Assembly (NCBI GenBank): GCA_033721235.1
Contig: JAWWAY010000010.1
Coordinates: 47,494-111,493, forward strand
Origin: UBA5078 sp033721235
GTDB lineage: Bacteria; Pseudomonadota; Gammaproteobacteria; Pseudomonadales; Pseudohongiellaceae
Reading direction: 5' to 3'
DNA: 64,000 bases
The position numbers were made by a program, and so were the translations under genes. The notes beneath the pieces are model-generated. The model made no database searches, was not told the DNA's origin, and worked only from the letters and a program-made list of their open reading frames with translations. Below, piece after piece: positions 61,733 to 64,000 of the stretch (its first letter is position 1; each line of letters opens with the position of its first letter).

Positions 61733-63319
61733 TTGACCAATACACTACAAGAAAGTTTGAACCATTTTGCTTTGCCGCAGTTTAAGTCCGAGTGGGGGCA
61801 AATCAACCGAGGCATTGAAAAAGAGAGCCTGCGGGTCACAAGCGATGGAAGACTTGCCCAAAGCCCCCACCCAGAAGGCCTAGGTTCAGCCTTGACTCAT
61901 CCGTATATCACGACAGATTTCTCTGAAGCGCTACTGGAGCTTATCACCCCGGTTTGCAGTAGCATCGAATCCAGCCTCGAGTTTTTAACAGACCTTCACT
62001 CCTATACTTACGCCAATATGGCCGAAGGCGAGAAGCTCTGGGTCTCTAGCATGCCCTGCTATGTTGAAAGTGACGACAAAATACCGCTGGCCCATTATGG
62101 CAGCTCTAATATCGGCCGGCTAAAGACGCTATACCGTGAAGGACTAGGTCACCGATACGGACGCTTAATGCAGACAATCTCTGGTATTCATTACAATTTC
62201 TCTATGCCCACTGAGTTTTGGTCTGAGTACCGGCAAATAAAACAGTCGAGCCTACCTTTACAGCAATTCCAGACAAATCAGTACTTGCACCTAATTCGTA
62301 ATTTCCACCGTTATTGCTGGCTACTCCCGTATTTGTTTGGTGCCTCGCCCGCGGTGTGTAAATGCTTTACCCAAGGACGAGCGCATGATCTTGATAGCTT
62401 CGATGAGGCAACACTATTCAAGCCCTATGCAACGGCACTGAGAATGGGAAATCTGGGCTATAAGAGCGATGCCCAGAAGTCTTTATTTGTGTGCTACAAC
62501 GACTTGGATAATTACTTAGATAGCCTACAGGGTGCTATGACGACACCTTATGCTCCCTATCAAGCCATTGGGGCGAAAAAGGGCGACCACCATCTGCAGA
62601 TCAATACCAATCTATTGCAACTTGAGAATGAGTTTTACGGCACCATTCGACCCAAAAGAGTCGGCGAGTCGGGACAACGGCCTCTTACCTTGCTGCGCCA
62701 AGGAGGTGTTCAGTACATCGAAGTGCGAATTTTGGACCTGAACCCATTCTTGCCATTAGGCCTAGATGCCCAACAAATTCGCTTCTTGGACGCATTTTTA
62801 CTGTTTTGCTTACTAAGTGAAAGCCCTGCTTGCAACCCTAGCAGCTATTACGAGATTGAGGAGAACCTTGCAAAAGTGGTTAACGGCGGGCGCGATCCTG
62901 AGCTACAACTCTCAAAAGACGGGGTGGCAACGCCCTTTAAAGAGTGGGCGCAACAAATACTGAACCAAGTAGGATTCGCCGCGACCCTGCTGGACAGCCT
63001 TGATGGTGGTGAGGCATACACTCAAGCAAACGCCGCTCAACAAGCCAAACTGCAAGACTCAGAGCTTACGCCATCAGCCCAGATTCTGGCTCGCATGCGC
63101 GCAGAGCAGCTGTCTTTTGGCGCACTCACAATGGCCCAATCAAGCGAGCATGAGGCTTTCTTTAAGGGAAAAAGTATCTCTGCTGAGCGACTCGCCATGT
63201 TACGAGCCGCCAGTAAAAGCTCCTTTGAGCAACAAGCAAAGATAGAAGCAGAAGATACTCAGAGTTTTGATGAATACCTTGCCAATTGGAATGCTACTGC
63301 TGAAGAACAAAACTCGTAA
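61733..63319 (+). CDS. gshA: Glutamate-cysteine ligase
   Basis: A 528-residue proteobacterial class I Gcs enzyme, first step of glutathione synthesis. It starts with TTG at 61733, with AGGGGATG in the right distance upstream. Conserved stretches are INRGIEKESLRV near 23 and TTDFSEALLELITP near 62 (Glu ligands for Mg), ISGIHYNFSMP near 144, and YIEVRILDLNPFLPLG near 328. The 3' end overlaps the convergent FliL-like gene by 26 bases. Confidence 0.96.
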   Translation: MTNTLQESLNHFALPQFKSEWGQINRGIEKESLRVTSDGRLAQSPHPEGLGSALTHPYITTDFSEALLELITPVCSSIESSLEFLTDLHSYTYANMAEGEKLWVSSMPCYVESDDKIPLAHYGSSNIGRLKTLYREGLGHRYGRLMQTISGIHYNFSMPTEFWSEYRQIKQSSLPLQQFQTNQYLHLIRNFHRYCWLLPYLFGASPAVCKCFTQGRAHDLDSFDEATLFKPYATALRMGNLGYKSDAQKSLFVCYNDLDNYLDSLQGAMTTPYAPYQAIGAKKGDHHLQINTNLLQLENEFYGTIRPKRVGESGQRPLTLLRQGGVQYIEVRILDLNPFLPLGLDAQQIRFLDAFLLFCLLSESPACNPSSYYEIEENLAKVVNGGRDPELQLSKDGVATPFKEWAQQILNQVGFAATLLDSLDGGEAYTQANAAQQAKLQDSELTPSAQILARMRAEQLSFGALTMAQSSEHEAFFKGKSISAERLAMLRAASKSSFEQQAKIEAEDTQSFDEYLANWNATAEEQNS

Positions 63320-63728
63320 AATAAAGGTCGGTAACATCTTCTCCGCCACCACCCTCGAGATAGTCGATAGAGCGACGCACTTCGGCTAAGGCCTTTTCGC
63401 GCAGTATCTCAACACCTTGAGTCGAGCTCAGGTTCTCCTCTAATTGCGAGGAGAAAAGCTCTATAAGCGCATTGCGAATATAGGGCATATGATTAACGAC
63501 AGCAGTATTGGTCGGGCGCAGCACACGAACGGCCACATCCACTTTAAGATATCGAAGACGCCCACCTCCATCATAGTTAGTCACGAAGCTTGGCGACAAA
63601 TTAATATAGGGATGAGCGCTATTGCCTCCGCCGCCCCCACCACCAGAATCCGCGGCTTGTGCAACAGAAACGATTAAGGCAGCGAGAACAAACACACTGC
63701 ACTTAACGATTAGACTCTTAATAGACAT
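63294..63728 (-). CDS. Orphan FliL-like protein
   Basis: A 144-residue protein. A signal peptide or membrane anchor (SVFVLAALIVSVAQA) is followed by a Gly stretch (about 28-35) and a FliL-like domain (about 45-140) with the pattern RYLKVDVAVRVL and IRNALIELFSSQ...GVEILREKALAEVRRSIDY. FliL stabilises flagellar stators, but no flagellar gene is near, and the Ala-x-Ala end of the hydrophobic part suggests cleavage instead of anchoring. It may be a FliL-domain protein with another role. It overlaps gshA tail-to-tail. Confidence 0.8.
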   Translation of the reverse strand: MSIKSLIVKCSVFVLAALIVSVAQAADSGGGGGGGNSAHPYINLSPSFVTNYDGGGRLRYLKVDVAVRVLRPTNTAVVNHMPYIRNALIELFSSQLEENLSSTQGVEILREKALAEVRRSIDYLEGGGGEDVTDLYFTSFVLQQ

Positions 63729-63962
63729 AGATATTCCTTGCTAACTCTTGTGTGGCATCCCTATGTAGGACAAACACCTCGTATAGGGAGTATATCGGCG
63801 TATGGAACGTTTTTTTGAGTTTATCGGGTCACGCTATGGGAACTGTGCATATACACGGCCAAATTTTTGTTTACAATAGGCCGCACCATGATGGAGCGGG
63901 GTTTATTCCCACTTCAAATTCATCATCTATAAACGCTTAAATAAGAGCGAAGAGTACAATAA

Positions 63963-64000
63963 ATGGCCAATCTTCTCGCAATGGTGCCGGGCACTCGCAC
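63963..64000 (+). CDS. First codons of an unidentified gene (cut by window edge)
   Basis: An ATG at 63963 opens a frame reading MANLLAMVPGTRT to the right edge. GAAGAG stands about 10 bases upstream, and a TACAAT -10-like hexamer is at 63872-63877. Too little is visible to name a family. Confidence 0.4.
   Translation, partial: MANLLAMVPGTR

Noticed and set aside
63752..63940. A 62-codon frame before the right edge
   Set aside because: No ribosome site, no recognisable sequence; the region looks like a promoter region for the gene starting at 63963.
1..64000. CRISPR array, insertion sequence, integrase or prophage
   Set aside because: No spaced identical repeats, transposase or phage-type genes were seen on either strand.

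Overview
This window is a piece of a gammaproteobacterial chromosome with roughly balanced base composition. The evidence is gene order and content: a long MSHA pilus operon, the secB-yibN/gpmI-envC-ctpA-yibQ neighbourhood, hisB-hisH-hisA-hisF, mutY-yggX, yrfG-hslR-pckA-gshA, together with several outer-membrane and heavy-metal genes. A marine, respiratory, polar-pilus-bearing lineage (Cellvibrionales or Alteromonadales relatives) fits best, but the species cannot be named from the sequence alone.

Layout. (1) 1-13.3 kb, minus strand: a near-complete MSHA type IV pilus operon, mshI-(pilN-like)-mshJ-mshK-mshL-mshM-mshN-mshE-mshG-mshF/B-mshA-mshC-mshD-mshO, cut by the left window edge inside mshO. 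A rho-independent terminator lies between mshA and mshC. (2) 13.6-27.5 kb: housekeeping genes (trmL, secB, a membrane rhodanese, gpmI, envC, ctpA, a divergent polysaccharide deacetylase, hisFAHB, asmA-like, mutY, yggX). (3) 27.57-28.0 kb: tRNA-Phe(GAA) followed by two nearly identical ~104-bp direct repeats exactly 200 bp apart, each containing a terminator hairpin. (4) 28-35.4 kb: a heavy-metal RND efflux operon (adaptor with His-rich ends), a small secreted protein, and a TetR/SRPBCC divergent pair. (5) 35.5-46.5 kb: a GT-C membrane glycosyltransferase; a Tat-exported flavin amine oxidase divergent from a CadC-like membrane transcription factor, dihaem cytochrome c and an exported RidA; an OmpA-like lipoprotein; and a molybdenum hydroxylase pair (iorAB-like) divergent from a TetR gene with a clear operator/promoter overlap. 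(6) 46.5-52.5 kb: a His/Cys-rich secreted protein, a multicopper oxidase with an unusual C-terminal beta-rich extension, a MarR regulator and a TonB-dependent receptor. (7) 52.5-55.4 kb: a class A beta-lactamase sandwiched between two secreted Sel1-repeat proteins in one tight operon. (8) 55.6-64 kb: a lipoprotein esterase, cysQ, an exported VOC protein, yrfG, hslR, pckA, gshA, an orphan FliL-like protein and the first codons of another gene.

How the genes may work together. The MSHA operon encodes the complete inner-membrane and outer-membrane assembly machine; the MshE N-terminus carries the c-di-GMP-binding motif. The most interesting candidate for an undescribed system is the 37.7-42.8 kb set: an exported amine oxidase would make reactive imines, an exported RidA could hydrolyse them, a dihaem cytochrome c could carry the electrons, and a membrane-bound CadC-like factor could sense the conditions. 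This is inference from gene content and signal peptides. The metal-efflux and copper-oxidase modules point to metal stress as a theme of the accessory half of the window.
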